In this document: one piece after another, positions 17,821-26,937 of the stretch
How the letters are laid out: every line of letters begins with the position of its first letter
Numbering within the stretch: the first letter of the stretch is position 1
DNA from: Planctomycetota bacterium
GTDB lineage: Bacteria > Planctomycetota > UBA1135 > GCA-002686595
NCBI GenBank assembly: GCA_029259655.1
Contig: JAJDET010000366.1
Coordinates: forward strand, 42,071-106,070
Length of the DNA stretch: 64,000 nt
Reading direction: 5' to 3'
Translations under genes and position numbers: made by a program
Notes under the pieces: model-generated
The model's input: the letters and a program-made list of their open reading frames with translations, nothing else
What the model was told of the DNA's origin: nothing
The model's database searches: none

Positions 17821-18653
17821 CGAACCTCCTCCCGCGTCTCGAGTTCGCCGTCCAGTCGCTGTACCGGAGCCAGAAGAGTTGCCCGTACTGTCGCTCGCGG
17901 GACTCCGACACCGTGGGACGCAAGCACCTCGCGGTGAAGATCCGCTGCTGTCGGGGCTGCGGGCTGTGCTTCACCGACCCCCTGTACCGGTCGTCGCTCT
18001 TCGGTTCGCTCTACGACTCGACCTACGACGCCGAGGGCTCAACGACGGCGCTGCCCTCCCCCACCGAGCTCGACGCGCGGAAGGGGAACCTGTTCGCCGG
18101 CACCGACAAGGACTTCCGCGACAGGATCTCGCGACTGCTCGAGCTCGCGCCGGGGTCGCGGCTGCTCGAGCTGGGGTCGTCCTGGGGCTACTTCGTGTTC
18201 CAGGCGCGGGCGCTGGGTTTCGACGCCGAGGGTGTCGAGATCGGCCGCACGCGACGCGAGTTCGGCGTACGAGCGCTCGGCGTCCCCCTCGTGGAGAGCC
18301 TCACGGACGTCGATCAGCGGGAATTCCACGTGGTCTACACGGCGCACGTGCTCGAGCACTTCACGGACCTCACGACGATCTTCGACGAGCTTCACGCCGT
18401 GCTCGTCCCGGGCGGACTGCTCGCGATCGAAGTGCCGCACTTCGACCTCGATGGTCGCGGGCCGGCCGCACTCGCGAGCATGGGCGCCGTCCACCCGCTC
18501 GGGTTCACGCGTGAGTTCTTCGCGCGGAACCTCCCGCACCACGGCTTCGAGGTCGAGGGCTTCTTCGACGCGTGGGACGAGGTCCTCGACGCCCCCGCGC
18601 GAGATAGCAGGAGCAGCGTCGTGATCGTGCTCGCGCGCGCGCACGAGGCCTGA
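17817..18653 (+). CDS. class I SAM-dependent methyltransferase with zinc-binding N-terminus
   Basis: 278 residues. Near the N-terminus, two Cys pairs (CPYC and CRGCGLC) form a zinc-ribbon-like module. The SAM-binding fold follows: LLELGSSWGYFVFQARALG (motif I), the acidic VEIG, VVYTAHVLEHFTDL and a VPGGLLAIEVP segment. Methyltransferases of this layout are frequent in surface-polysaccharide loci and may methylate a sugar hydroxyl. It starts at a GTG overlapping the previous stop (GTGA). Confidence 0.85.
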   Translation: MTNLLPRLEFAVQSLYRSQKSCPYCRSRDSDTVGRKHLAVKIRCCRGCGLCFTDPLYRSSLFGSLYDSTYDAEGSTTALPSPTELDARKGNLFAGTDKDFRDRISRLLELAPGSRLLELGSSWGYFVFQARALGFDAEGVEIGRTRREFGVRALGVPLVESLTDVDQREFHVVYTAHVLEHFTDLTTIFDELHAVLVPGGLLAIEVPHFDLDGRGPAALASMGAVHPLGFTREFFARNLPHHGFEVEGFFDAWDEVLDAPARDSRSSVVIVLARAHEA

Positions 18654-18656
18654 GCC

Positions 18657-20216
18657 TTGCGTACCGCGAAGCCCGAAGCCGCCTTCGCCGGCGGGCGCAC
18701 GGGACGCTTTCGCCGGGGTGCGATCGCGACGCTCACCTCGCAGGTGATTCGCGCCGTGGGTCAGGTCGTGCTCGTGCCCGTGTTCCTCGCGGCGTGGGGC
18801 CAGCAACTCTATGGCGAGTGGCTGATGCTCTCGGCCATCGCCGCGCAGATGGTCCTCGTCGACATGGGTGTGACCACCTACGTCCTCAACCGGCTCAACC
18901 AGGACTACGCGACGGGTGAGCTCGAGCGCTTCACACGAACACTGCACAGTGCGCTCCACTGGTGTCTCAGGCTGTGCGTCGCGGCGATCGCCCTCGTCGG
19001 GTTCGCGGCATACGCGCTCCCCGTCGAGCACTGGTTCCAGCTCGAGATCGTCGGCCACGGGACGGCCGCGACGGTGGCGATACTGCTCGCGGTCCAGGTC
19101 GCAGCCCAGGTTCCGTACGGACTCGTCACCGGCCTCTACCGGACGGTCGGGGAGTACGCGACGGGCATGACGGTCTACAATGCGCAACGCGTGCTCCTGA
19201 TCGCGCTCACGGCGCTCGTCGTCGTCGCCGGGGGCAGCCTGGTCCAGGTGGCGCTGGCGCAGATCGTCCCGCTCGCGGCCTGCCTTGCCTGGGCTCTCGC
19301 GGACTTGCGACGGAGACACCCCGAGATCTCGCTCGGGACGGCGCGGCGCGAGCCCGGGCTCGCGCGCTCGTTCCTGGGCCCCAGCTCCCTCTTCTTCCTG
19401 ATCCGGGGGAGCCAGGCGGCGTCGATCCAGGGCACGACACTCATCGCAGGCGCACTCTTCGGTCCCGCCGCCGTGACCGTGTTCGTGACACTCCGGACGC
19501 TGTGCAACCTGGTGCGGCAGGTCGCGAGCTCGTTCGCGAACGCGCTGTGGCCGGAACTGACGGCGCTGGAGGCGCGCGGCGATCTCGAGACGCTGAGACG
19601 CGTTCACGCGCTCGCCGTGAAGGTCATCACTGCGACGTGCATCGCAGCAGCGGTGACGCTGCGCTACACCGGAGAGGTCGTCGTCGAGCTCTGGACGGGC
19701 GGCGAGCTCGCCTACGCGAGCGGCCTGATGGACGCGCTGCTCCTGATGCTCGTCCTGCAGGCTCCGTGGACGACGAGCTCCGTCTTCCTCGTCGCGACCA
19801 ACAGGCACCGACCGGTGGCGATCTGCTACGCGATCACGAGCGTGCTGGGGCTCGGCCTGGGCTTCCTGCTCGCGCGCTCGATGGGACTGTCGGGCCTGAT
19901 CCTCGGCCTGCTCGCTGCGGATCTCGCCGTCTCCGCCTGGATCGTGCCGCGCGCGACCTGCGAGCTCGTAGGCGAGAGCCTGCGCCGGTTCGCCGGTCGG
20001 GTCCTTCTACCCGCACTCCCGATAGCCGGAGCGATCTGGTTCACGGCGGGGGCCGCCGCGCGCATCGCGGCCGGCGCGGGCTCGATCGGGAGCACGATCG
20101 CAGTGGCCGCCACGGTGGCGGTCGTCGCACCGGCGCTCACCTACCTCGCCTGGCTCGACGACTACGAGCGCGGCCGCGTGCGCTCGATTCTCTCGCGCTT
20201 CACGGCACGCGCGTGA
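18657..20216 (+). CDS. Wzx-like polysaccharide flippase
   Basis: 519 residues with about 12-14 membrane helices, from AIATLTSQVIRAVGQVVLVPVFLAAWG to the Ala/Val-rich C-terminal helices. The layout matches the MATE-like flippases that move undecaprenyl-linked repeat units across the inner membrane. The start is TTG at 18657, three bases after the methyltransferase stop; no ATG precedes the first helix. It closes the plus-strand operon, and a strong hairpin follows. Confidence 0.85.
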   Translation: MRTAKPEAAFAGGRTGRFRRGAIATLTSQVIRAVGQVVLVPVFLAAWGQQLYGEWLMLSAIAAQMVLVDMGVTTYVLNRLNQDYATGELERFTRTLHSALHWCLRLCVAAIALVGFAAYALPVEHWFQLEIVGHGTAATVAILLAVQVAAQVPYGLVTGLYRTVGEYATGMTVYNAQRVLLIALTALVVVAGGSLVQVALAQIVPLAACLAWALADLRRRHPEISLGTARREPGLARSFLGPSSLFFLIRGSQAASIQGTTLIAGALFGPAAVTVFVTLRTLCNLVRQVASSFANALWPELTALEARGDLETLRRVHALAVKVITATCIAAAVTLRYTGEVVVELWTGGELAYASGLMDALLLMLVLQAPWTTSSVFLVATNRHRPVAICYAITSVLGLGLGFLLARSMGLSGLILGLLAADLAVSAWIVPRATCELVGESLRRFAGRVLLPALPIAGAIWFTAGAAARIAAGAGSIGSTIAVAATVAVVAPALTYLAWLDDYERGRVRSILSRFTARA

Positions 20217-20220
20217 GGGA

Positions 20221-20254
20221 CCGGTACGGTGCCGACGTCGCGGCACCGTACCGG
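20221..20254. terminator. bidirectional terminator-like hairpin
   Basis: A perfect 13-bp inverted repeat (CCGGTACGGTGCC and its complement) around an eight-base loop. It sits in the 47-base gap between the convergent flippase and metalloprotease genes. It lacks a T-run but is among the strongest hairpins in the window. Confidence 0.65.
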
Positions 20255-20263
20255 CGAATTCCC

Positions 20264-21697
20264 TTACTGCAGCAGGACCGACGCCGCGTTGCTCACGTTG
20301 TCGATCACGCCCGAGGTCGTGAACGAGAAGAAGGCGTGGTCGACCGTGACTCCGGAGAAGGCCGGGTGCGTGCCCGACGGCAGGAGGAGGGCTGCGGTGG
20401 CGCGTCCATCCGTGTCCCAGTTGCCCGCCCAGTTCTGAAAGAGCTGGTTCGCCGGCTTGAACGTCAACTGCATGTACGCGTCGAAGTTGAGCGGGAGGAT
20501 GCCCGCGGCCCCGAGATCGATGCCCGGTGACGTGCCGGAGATGCTGCCGAGCACCCAGTAGAACGTCGAGCCGTTCTGTGCGCCGGCATCGAGGGACAGG
20601 TTGAGGGTCCCGCCGGTGACGATGTCCAGCTGGCTGGCGTCGTCGCGCAGGTGCGGGATCGAGAAGACGTCCGCCAGCAAGGGCCGATAGTGCTCGATCG
20701 AGCAGCGCATGCGGAGGATCTGTTGCGGCGTGAACTCCCACATGCAGAGGTCGTTCGAGTAGTCCATGTAGTTGTGGATCGGATCCGCCGAGCTGCACGA
20801 GTTCTTGGTGCCCGGGCACCCGTTCGTCGGCGACGACTCGCGGTTCGTGTCGCAGACGCGGTCACCGGTCGAGTTGCAACCGGCGATCGTCCCGCACCCG
20901 AACGAGAAGGTGTGCTCGAGGCCGAGGTAGTGCCCGACCTCGTGGGTCGCCGAGCGCCCCATGTGGAAGGGCGGGCCGAAGGGCGCGTTGCGGCCGATCG
21001 TCGAGTGCAGCACGACCACTCGGTCGGTGTTGCTCCCCGCGATGCCGCCCTGGGGCAGGTCGGGGACGTAGCCCAGCGCGCCGCCCGCACTGTTCGAGTA
21101 GATGTTGAGGTAGCGGTTCGTGTCCCACGCGAGCGTGTTCCAGTACGAGCCGAAATCGTTGTACCAGTTGTTGTTCGTCGAGAGAGTGGTCCCGCTCGTG
21201 GGGTTGCCCGAGGGATCCACCGTTGCGAGACGGAACTGGATCAGCGCGTCGTTGCCGGGGGCACCGTTCGTCGCGAACGTGGCACGGAAGTCCTCGTTGA
21301 GGATCTCGACCTGGTCTCGGATCCGTTGCGGACTGACGAAGCCCACGCCGCTGGTCCTCTGGATGATGTGGAACACCACCGGGATCTCGTAGATGAAGTC
21401 CGGGGAGTAGACCGCGCTCGGATTCGTGTTGTTGTAGGTGCAGTCGGAAGGCGACCCGGCGTCGGCTCCCGAGGAAGGCAGGATCGGGAAGGACGGGTGC
21501 GGAGCGCGCTCGGGCAGGCTGCAGCGCAGTCCCTTCTCGAGGAACAGGTCCGACTCGGCGTATTCCTTCCAGGTCGAGAAGTCGCGGCCTTCGACGGTGA
21601 TCACGGGATCGCCGGCGGGGATCTTGCCAGCACGCTGGGCGTCCGGAGCGACCGAGATCGCGACCGAGACCGCCCCCAGGAGGAGGATCGTCTTCAT
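20264..21697 (-). CDS. secreted pappalysin-like (M43) zinc metalloprotease
   Basis: 477 residues with a signal peptide (MKTILLLGAVSVAISVAPDA). The catalytic zinc motif HEVGHYLGLEH spans 252-262 and the Met-turn is YMDYS (Met311), both as in metzincins of the pappalysin family. Cysteines around CDTNRES, CPGTKNSC and LCMWEF are typical of M43. The last 115 or so residues form a separate domain (STFYWVLGSISGTSPG, LPLNFDAYMQLT, GRATAALLLPSG) shared with two other secreted proteins here. The start is ATG 21697. The 236-base upstream gap holds no feature I can name. Confidence 0.9.
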   Translation of the reverse strand: MKTILLLGAVSVAISVAPDAQRAGKIPAGDPVITVEGRDFSTWKEYAESDLFLEKGLRCSLPERAPHPSFPILPSSGADAGSPSDCTYNNTNPSAVYSPDFIYEIPVVFHIIQRTSGVGFVSPQRIRDQVEILNEDFRATFATNGAPGNDALIQFRLATVDPSGNPTSGTTLSTNNNWYNDFGSYWNTLAWDTNRYLNIYSNSAGGALGYVPDLPQGGIAGSNTDRVVVLHSTIGRNAPFGPPFHMGRSATHEVGHYLGLEHTFSFGCGTIAGCNSTGDRVCDTNRESSPTNGCPGTKNSCSSADPIHNYMDYSNDLCMWEFTPQQILRMRCSIEHYRPLLADVFSIPHLRDDASQLDIVTGGTLNLSLDAGAQNGSTFYWVLGSISGTSPGIDLGAAGILPLNFDAYMQLTFKPANQLFQNWAGNWDTDGRATAALLLPSGTHPAFSGVTVDHAFFSFTTSGVIDNVSNAASVLLQ

Positions 21698-21933
21698 GAG
21701 GGGGAGGTGGAGAGAGGTGTGGGACGGTGACGGGAACCTGCGGAAGCGGCCCGGACACCGGAGAGGGGGGGCTCTGAATAGAACGTACGGCTGTAATCCG
21801 CCGGCGGTAATGGCTCCCCTTCGGAATAAGGGGGCATTTCGTGAGGCCCCTTGGAGTGGGCGAAAAACTCCCGAGTTGGTGGAACCCCGTGCCCCTTCGT
21901 CCAGTCTCAAAGACGCTCGGGCGTGTGCGTCGG

Positions 21934-23100
21934 TCAGCCCGCTCGCGCGAGCCGCGGGACGAGGCCGCGATAGTGCTCCTCGAAGCACTCGGCGATCGAG
22001 CTCCACTCGAACGACTCGCGTGCAACTCGGCGGCCCGCGTTCCCCAGCGCGCGACAGAGCGGAGGATCCGCAAGGAGCTCGGCCAGCGCCGTTGCGATTG
22101 CGTTCGGGTCACCTCCGACCACGCGACCGGCGCCGGCGGACGCCACGATCGACGCCGCGCCGACGGCCTCGGTGACGATGACCGGAAGACCGGCGGCCAT
22201 CGCCTCGACGACGACGTTTCCGAAGTTCTCATGATCGGACACGAGCGCCAGCACGCGCGCACTCGTCAGCAACGCAGCCTTGTCTGCACCGTCGACTTCC
22301 CCCAGCACGGTGACGCGTTTCTCGAGCCCCAGCTCGGAGATCGTCCGGTCGAGCTTCGCACCCCAGCCGTGATCGCTGCCCGCGACGACGAGGTGACCGT
22401 GCTCGAGCCGGGCGACGGCGGCGAGCAACCGGTCGAGTCCCTTCTTCCACGAGAGCCGGCCGAGATAGAGGATGGCGTCGTCCCTGGCGAGCGCGGCATG
22501 GACGCGCGCCGAGACCCGCGAGGGGTCGGGTTCGACGATCTCGGCGCCGTTGGGGATCGTTGCGATCTTCGGCCAGGGTAGGGGAAGCTCGGCGAGGTCT
22601 TTCGCCTCGGCTTCACTGGTCGCGTGGACGAGCGCCGCGCGCTCGACCGTCCGGCGCTCGAACGCGCGAATCCAGAGCTCCTTCCGCAACCGACCACGGC
22701 GGTGAATCAGGTCCCGCACGAGCATCCCGCGCGGGCTCAGCACGTACGGGATGCCCGCTCGCTCGGCCTCGCGTGCCGCGCACAGGGTCGGCCAGGAGTA
22801 CACGCCGTGCAGATGACAGATGTCGAACGCGGAGATCCCCTCGCGTAGCGCGCTCCGCATCCCCGGGGCGCGATGGAGACGGCGCGGGAACCGCGCGCGG
22901 AAGTAACGCACGTCGACACCGTCGATCGACGTGCGCTCCGGTGCCGGCACGAGCGGCGCCCAGCCGTCACGATCCGTGGTGAACACGCCGACCTCGTGAC
23001 CGCGCACGACGAGCGAACGGGCGAGCCCGTGGACCGACGCTATCGGCCCCCCGTAGCTCGTGCCGGGCAGGTAGCAGGGGACGACGTGAAGGATCCTCAC
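21934..23100 (-). CDS. GT4-family glycosyltransferase
   Basis: 388 residues. VRILHVVPCYLPGTSYGGPIA opens the acceptor domain, with HLHGVYSWPT and YVLSPRGMLVRDL. The donor domain has ILYLGRLSWKKGLDRLL, VVAGSDHGWG and SDHENFGNVVVEAMAAGLPV, a canonical GT4 site. It starts at a GTG overlapping the stop of the polymerase gene (GTGA) and is the last gene of the minus-strand polysaccharide operon. The residues ENFGNVVVEAMA fit retaining transferases. Confidence 0.9.
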   Translation of the reverse strand: MRILHVVPCYLPGTSYGGPIASVHGLARSLVVRGHEVGVFTTDRDGWAPLVPAPERTSIDGVDVRYFRARFPRRLHRAPGMRSALREGISAFDICHLHGVYSWPTLCAAREAERAGIPYVLSPRGMLVRDLIHRRGRLRKELWIRAFERRTVERAALVHATSEAEAKDLAELPLPWPKIATIPNGAEIVEPDPSRVSARVHAALARDDAILYLGRLSWKKGLDRLLAAVARLEHGHLVVAGSDHGWGAKLDRTISELGLEKRVTVLGEVDGADKAALLTSARVLALVSDHENFGNVVVEAMAAGLPVIVTEAVGAASIVASAGAGRVVGGDPNAIATALAELLADPPLCRALGNAGRRVARESFEWSSIAECFEEHYRGLVPRLARAG

Positions 23101-24599
23101 GACGGAGCCTCTGCGCCGCGCGCCAGCGCGAGACCGTGCACGACACGCCGGCGCCGGGGCGCGCAGTTGCGGAGCACGACGAACAGGATCACGGCGATCT
23201 GGACCAGGCCCCCGAAGACGAGGCTGAAGTCCGACTCGATGTTGATCAGCTCCGAGAAGATGATCGCGCCGATCAGCGTCGTCCCGTCCCCGGCTCCGGG
23301 ATCGTTGAGCTTGAAGTAGGCGAGCCGGTAGAGGACGCCGAGACCGAGCATCCCGAACAGGACTCCGAGCGCCCCGAAGTTGACGAAGAGCTCCACCATC
23401 TGCGGCAGGTTCACGGAGGTGATGCGGTCCTCCGGCTCGAGCACCGCGTAGCGGTGGCCGAAGCGCTGGCCCAGCTCCTTGGTCGGCTTGTCGCGCCAGA
23501 TGAAGCGCGGAACGAAGCTCGACGGCAACGTCTTGTAGGTCTCCCCGTTCCAGTAGGGCACGGCTTCGGGCGTGCGGTGCACGGTGTGCGCGAACAGACC
23601 GAGCTGGGCCGTCCGCGACGCAATCAGATCCAGTGACCGGCTCAGCGTGTCCCCCGGATGCGCCACCAGGTTCTTGCGAACGATGTCGACGTAGAGTGCC
23701 GATCGCTGGAACGAGCTGAGCTCGGCCACGGCGTGGGATCGATGGACCATCGAGCGGAACTCGGAAGCTGTTCCGCGCAAGAGAATCGCGCACGCCGCGA
23801 AGAACGCGATGGCAAGCCAGGGGAGCCTGAGCCGATAGGCCCACACGAGCAACAGCGTGAAGACGACGGGCCGCATCAGTGCCCCGATCTGTCCGGTCCT
23901 GATGTGGATGAACAGGTAGATCGGGATCGCGATCGTCCACAGGAGGAGGTGCTGCAGTCGCGGGAGACGACCCTTCAGCGCGAGGATGACGAAGATCCCC
24001 AGCCCGACGCGGAGCATCAGCGTCAGGACGCGCACGACCTGGACGAGGTAGTGCGGAATCTCGACGACCTCGCTCGCGATCGTCGCGAGGACGCCGACGG
24101 CGACGAGCACGACGGCCGTGTTCCGCGCGCGCTCCTCGTCCCACGGGACGGAGAGCGGCCGGCGCGCATTGCCGGAGAGGACCCTGGGCCCCACGAGCCC
24201 GAAGCCCAGGTACAGCGCCGCCAGACCCAGGATCGCGAGGTCGAGCGCGTCCGCGACGTCCACGGGGTTCGGCTCGAGGCTCATGAACCGGACGCGGTCG
24301 CGCAGGAGAACCGGCAGCCCGTAGTAGATCCCGAAGATCACGCCCAGGAGCGGGAAGTAGGGCAGTGGCTCGGCGCTGGCCGGGTCGCGACGAAGGCGCG
24401 CGAGATAGAAGAGCCCGGGGGCGAACCCCGCCGCGAGGATCGCGAGTCCTTTCAGCGGGATGAAGTAGCCGTCCGGACCGAAGTCGCGCTGGGCGAGGAG
24501 CCAGGCGAAGAGCGCGCAAAGAACGAGCGCGATCGTGACCGGCTGCGGTGTGCCCTTCGCGCCCGGCCGGCGGACGTCGGATTCGAGCGCGGCGTCCAC
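23097..24599 (-). CDS. O-antigen polymerase-like membrane protein (Wzy role)
   Basis: 500 residues with about 10-12 membrane helices and a large central loop between VHRSHAVAELSSFQRS and VPRFIWRDKPTKELGQRFGHRY. The loop segment PRFIWRDKP is typical of oligosaccharide repeat-unit polymerases. It would join lipid-linked repeat units, completing a Wzx/Wzy pathway with the flippase and Wza/Wzc proteins on the other strand. The GTG start shares a base with the upstream TAG stop. Confidence 0.8.
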   Translation of the reverse strand: MDAALESDVRRPGAKGTPQPVTIALVLCALFAWLLAQRDFGPDGYFIPLKGLAILAAGFAPGLFYLARLRRDPASAEPLPYFPLLGVIFGIYYGLPVLLRDRVRFMSLEPNPVDVADALDLAILGLAALYLGFGLVGPRVLSGNARRPLSVPWDEERARNTAVVLVAVGVLATIASEVVEIPHYLVQVVRVLTLMLRVGLGIFVILALKGRLPRLQHLLLWTIAIPIYLFIHIRTGQIGALMRPVVFTLLLVWAYRLRLPWLAIAFFAACAILLRGTASEFRSMVHRSHAVAELSSFQRSALYVDIVRKNLVAHPGDTLSRSLDLIASRTAQLGLFAHTVHRTPEAVPYWNGETYKTLPSSFVPRFIWRDKPTKELGQRFGHRYAVLEPEDRITSVNLPQMVELFVNFGALGVLFGMLGLGVLYRLAYFKLNDPGAGDGTTLIGAIIFSELINIESDFSLVFGGLVQIAVILFVVLRNCAPRRRRVVHGLALARGAEAPS

Positions 24600-25924
24600 T
24601 AGTCGACCTCCGCCTCGACGGTAGTCCGCTCGGCGGGCAACGCGCCCCTCACGGTGTCGAGGCGCGCGCGGAAGCCGGCCGGCATCTTCTCGAAGGGGAG
24701 GGGTGCGCCCGCCGCAACCGCCTCGAGCACCTCGCGCCAGGCCTCCACGCAGAGCCCGCGCTCGTGGTGATCTTCGAAGTACAAGCGTCCTCGCGCGCCG
24801 AGCTGCGCGCATTCGGCGCGGTCGAGCGCGAGTCGCCGGATCGCCTCCGCGAGCTCTTCGCCCTGGCCGGGCTCGAACACCTCACCGGCATTCGCAGCGA
24901 GGATCGTCTCCGCCGACTCGCACGATCGGGGTCCGGCGAAGAGCGCCGGCCGTCCGGCGGCCAGGATCCCGTAGAGCTTCCCGGGGACGGCGATCCCCAC
25001 GTGCTCGGGCCGCAGCGACATGAAGTGCACGTCCGCGGCGGAGAGCGACTGCCTCAGCTCTTCCCGGGCGAAGTAGTCGTGAAACTCCATGTTCTCGAGG
25101 CCGTGCTCCTCACCGAAGGCGCGGATCTCGGCCGTTCTCGGTCCGCCGCCGACGAATGCGAAGAGCACGCGCGGATCGGTCGAGCCGAGCTCCCGCGCGG
25201 CCGCCAGGAGCTCGTCGAAACGGTGGACCACACCGGCGTTGCCGCTGTACATCACGACGAACCGGTCGGACCAGCCCAGGCGTTCGCGCAGCGGGTTCTC
25301 TGCGTGCGGGACGGGCTCGATCTCGCGACCATCGCTCCAGACCGGGATCTCCGCGATGCGCTCGGGACCCACGCCGCGGCTCGTGATGCGCTCTCGTTGA
25401 TACGACCCGAGTACGACGTTCGCGTCGGCGCGACGCAGGCAGGCGGCATGTATTCGCTCGAGCACCCGTCCCGTCACGGAGTCGATCCGGATCATCCCCT
25501 GTGCGAACTCCGCGTCGGGATGCAGGTCCATCACGAAGTTCACGTGCCGCGAGCGCGAGAAGAGCTTCGCGACCGCCCCCATCCAGCCGACGAGCGGCGG
25601 CGTGGTGAGCGTGACGACGACATCCGCCCAACAGGAGGAGACCGTCCGTACCCCGGCCAGCAGGTGGAACGTGAGGTAGTCGACGAGACGCCCGACCGAG
25701 GTCCGTTTCCCGAACGACGTCGCGCTCACGCGCCGCACCTGTACGCCGCGCACATTCTCCGACCGGGGCGCGTCGCCCCGGCCCTCGAGGTAGCGCCCGC
25801 GGGAACAGAGCACGCGCACCTCGTGGCCGGAGCCGACGAGGTGCTCGGCCAGGTCCGTCAGGTGCTGGCCCGTGCTCGCGAAGTCGGGCCAGTAGTACTG
25901 ATTGACGAAGAGGAAGCGCGCCAA
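24599..25924 (-). CDS. GT4-family glycosyltransferase, WbuB-like
   Basis: 441 residues, beginning ARFLFVNQYYWPDFASTGQHL, the classic start of WbuB/FnlC-type transferases. Donor-domain landmarks are VVMYSGNAGVVHRFDELLAA, FVGGGPRTAEI and LRPEHVGIAVPGKLYGILAAGRP. The start codon is TTG at 25924, inside the end of the epimerase gene (67-base overlap in another frame). I trust this start because the family match begins at residue 2. Confidence 0.88.
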   Translation of the reverse strand: MARFLFVNQYYWPDFASTGQHLTDLAEHLVGSGHEVRVLCSRGRYLEGRGDAPRSENVRGVQVRRVSATSFGKRTSVGRLVDYLTFHLLAGVRTVSSCWADVVVTLTTPPLVGWMGAVAKLFSRSRHVNFVMDLHPDAEFAQGMIRIDSVTGRVLERIHAACLRRADANVVLGSYQRERITSRGVGPERIAEIPVWSDGREIEPVPHAENPLRERLGWSDRFVVMYSGNAGVVHRFDELLAAARELGSTDPRVLFAFVGGGPRTAEIRAFGEEHGLENMEFHDYFAREELRQSLSAADVHFMSLRPEHVGIAVPGKLYGILAAGRPALFAGPRSCESAETILAANAGEVFEPGQGEELAEAIRRLALDRAECAQLGARGRLYFEDHHERGLCVEAWREVLEAVAAGAPLPFEKMPAGFRARLDTVRGALPAERTTVEAEVD

Positions 25925-26937
25925 GAGGTTTCCTCACCCGGGAGCGGCGCACGTGTCCGTCCCGATACCTGGTCGAAGATCCAGGCGTAGGTCTTTTCGA
26001 GCCCTTCGCGGAGCGGGACCGAGGGCTCCCAACCGAGGATCTCGCGGATCCTCGTGTTGTCGCTGTTCCGGCCGCGGACGCCTTTGGGCGCATCGAGGTC
26101 GTAGCTTCGCTCGAGCTCCACTCCCCCGATCTCCGCGACCAGATCGACGAGCCGGTTGATGGTCACGAGCTCGCTGCTGCCGAGGTTGATCGGATCGGTG
26201 TGACCGCTCTCGTGCAGGCGCAGCATGCCCTCGATGCAATCGTCGACATACATGAAGCTGCGCGTCTGCTCGCCGTCGCCCCAGATCTCGATCCCGGACT
26301 TCCCCGTCAGCTTCGCCTGGGCGACCTTCCGACAGATCGCCGCCGGGGCCTTCTCGCGACCACCGTCGTACGTCCCGTCCGGTCCGTAGACGTTGTGGAA
26401 TCGGGCGACGCGAACGTCGAGACCGTAGTCCTCGTGGAAGTGGCGGCACATGCGTTCGGAGAAGAGCTTCTCCCACCCGTAGCCGTCCTCGGCCTCCGCC
26501 GGGTAGGCGTCGTCCTCCCGGAGGGCCGTGACGTTCGGGTCGCTCTGCTTGGATCCGTTGTAGACGCACGCCGAGGACGAGTAGAAGTAGCGCTCCACGG
26601 AGCGCTCGGCCGCGGCCATCAGGAGGTGCGTGTTGATGAGCACGCTCACCATGCACTCGGCCTTGTGGTTCTCGATGAACCCGATCCCGCCCATGTCGCA
26701 GGCGAGGTTGAACACGTCCGTGACGCCGCTGGTCGCCGCACTAGAAGCGTGCTTGTCGCGCAGGTCGAGCACCATGTTCTCGGCGCCGTCGTGGAGCTGG
26801 TGCCACTCGTGCGTCGGCGCAATGTCGACGCAGCGCACCCACGAGTATCCGCGGGACAGTAGCTCGCGAGTCAGATGCCCGCCGATGAAGCCTCCGGCTC
26901 CGGCGATCAGGGCGGCGCGGTCGCTGTACGAAGTCAT
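25858..26937 (-). CDS. GDP-mannose 3,5-epimerase-like NAD-dependent sugar epimerase
   Basis: 359 residues, extended short-chain dehydrogenase fold with AGAGGFIGGHL for NAD. It closely follows plant GDP-mannose 3,5-epimerase: SSACVY with Cys124, YGWEK with Tyr153 and Lys157, and FHNVYGP...GGREKAPAAICRK with Lys196. These correspond to the known catalytic Cys, Tyr-xxx-Lys and Lys. Expected product: GDP-L-galactose or GDP-L-gulose from GDP-mannose. The C-terminal 22 residues are encoded in the overlap with the next gene and look non-conserved. Start by ATGA overlap with the carbamoyltransferase gene. Confidence 0.85.
   Translation of the reverse strand: MTSYSDRAALIAGAGGFIGGHLTRELLSRGYSWVRCVDIAPTHEWHQLHDGAENMVLDLRDKHASSAATSGVTDVFNLACDMGGIGFIENHKAECMVSVLINTHLLMAAAERSVERYFYSSSACVYNGSKQSDPNVTALREDDAYPAEAEDGYGWEKLFSERMCRHFHEDYGLDVRVARFHNVYGPDGTYDGGREKAPAAICRKVAQAKLTGKSGIEIWGDGEQTRSFMYVDDCIEGMLRLHESGHTDPINLGSSELVTINRLVDLVAEIGGVELERSYDLDAPKGVRGRNSDNTRIREILGWEPSVPLREGLEKTYAWIFDQVSGRTRAPLPGEETSWRASSSSISTTGPTSRARAST

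Noticed and set aside
18039..19808. 589-codon minus-strand frame over the flippase gene
   Set aside because: Antisense shadow; the plus-strand frame encodes a coherent multi-helix membrane protein.
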